From contig CAJUIA010000031.1 of assembly GCA_910586485.1 (NCBI GenBank), positions 1 through 49,918 of the forward strand: 49,918 nt of DNA. The letters are read 5' to 3'. A program made the translations under genes and the position numbers. Below are positions 49,847 through 49,918 of the stretch, in pieces. Origin of the DNA: an uncultured Acetatifactor sp. Its GTDB lineage: Bacteria > Bacillota > Clostridia > Lachnospirales > Lachnospiraceae. Position 1 is the first letter of the stretch. Each line of letters starts with the position of its first letter. The notes below the pieces were generated by a model, which had not been told where the DNA came from, did no database searches, and worked only from the letters and a program-made list of their open reading frames with translations.

Positions 49847-49918
49847 TTTTTTTAAACGTTACAGCCCGGGAGTTTGACACTTCCTTTTAAACCTCATAAC
49901 ACACAAATCATGTATTTA

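Overview
The window looks like chromosome from a commensal gut Clostridia of the Lachnospiraceae type. This is inferred from gene content and style: AGGAGG-type ribosome binding sites, TTG and GTG starts, a PerR/reverse-rubrerythrin pair, RelQ, a LytTR regulator, a maltodextrin ABC operon with a GH13 neopullulanase, and a vanG-type D-Ala-D-Ser cluster. No rRNA gene or species-level marker is present, so the genus is not claimed. Both tRNA genes lack an encoded CCA end.

Layout. 0.1-2.3 kb: a translationally coupled pair of acyltransferase-type genes (a Nudix-GNAT fusion and a double GNAT) read leftwards. 2.5-2.7 kb: tRNA-Lys(CTT). 2.7-5.9 kb: an AT-richer, partly decayed island holding a flagellin C-terminal remnant, a frameshifted lipoprotein-like gene preceded by a coupled 34-residue reading frame, a secreted protein with a cut-down signal peptide, an orphan LytTR response regulator and a scrap of possible transposase. 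Identical paired direct repeats precede both the LytTR gene and the secreted-protein gene. 6.0-15.8 kb: a leftward array malE-malF-malG-GH13-sbcD-sbcC, with gaps or overlaps of a few bases between most genes. A cluster of GTTTCGT sites covers its promoter; a PHP-family phosphatase and a LacI regulator read the other way (16.0-17.9 kb).

17.9-19.4 kb: a Fur-family regulator and a His-rich membrane transporter behind a strong promoter with a Fur-like palindrome at its start site. 19.4-23.6 kb: two membrane-anchored unknown proteins, an RlmI-type rRNA methyltransferase, a one-domain C39-like peptidase and an XRE regulator. 23.9 kb: tRNA-Pro(CGG). 24.5-27.2 kb: a MerR regulator carrying its own membrane segments and zinc ribbon, followed by a YxlE-like protein and a two-gene ABC exporter. 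27.3-35.5 kb: an alkyltransferase-like protein without the catalytic Cys, an O-antigen-ligase-type protein, an AI-2E-family protein, an RluA-type synthase, a possible structured RNA, RelQ, an unknown polytopic protein and an RsmF-type methyltransferase.

35.5-46.5 kb is an envelope region: a flippase-like protein and a diacylglycerol glucosyltransferase-like protein, a sensor kinase/regulator pair, and, back to back with it, vanR-vanS-vanG-vanXY-vanT, a gene set sufficient in principle to rebuild peptidoglycan precursors ending in D-Ala-D-Ser. A strong terminator-like hairpin separates vanRS from vanG-XY-T. 46.5-47.7 kb: perR and reverse rubrerythrin with a perfect palindrome at the promoter. 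47.8-49.9 kb: a DUF4258/YgiT-zinc-finger toxin-antitoxin-like pair, a DUF2164 protein, a frameshifted kinase-fold gene and a small conserved-looking protein preceded by a possible 29-residue leader frame.

The best candidates for something undescribed are the LytTR repeat regulon in the decayed island, the membrane-bound MerR/zinc-ribbon exporter locus, the putative structured RNA near 31.7 kb, and the enlarged VanT with the hairpin upstream of vanG.
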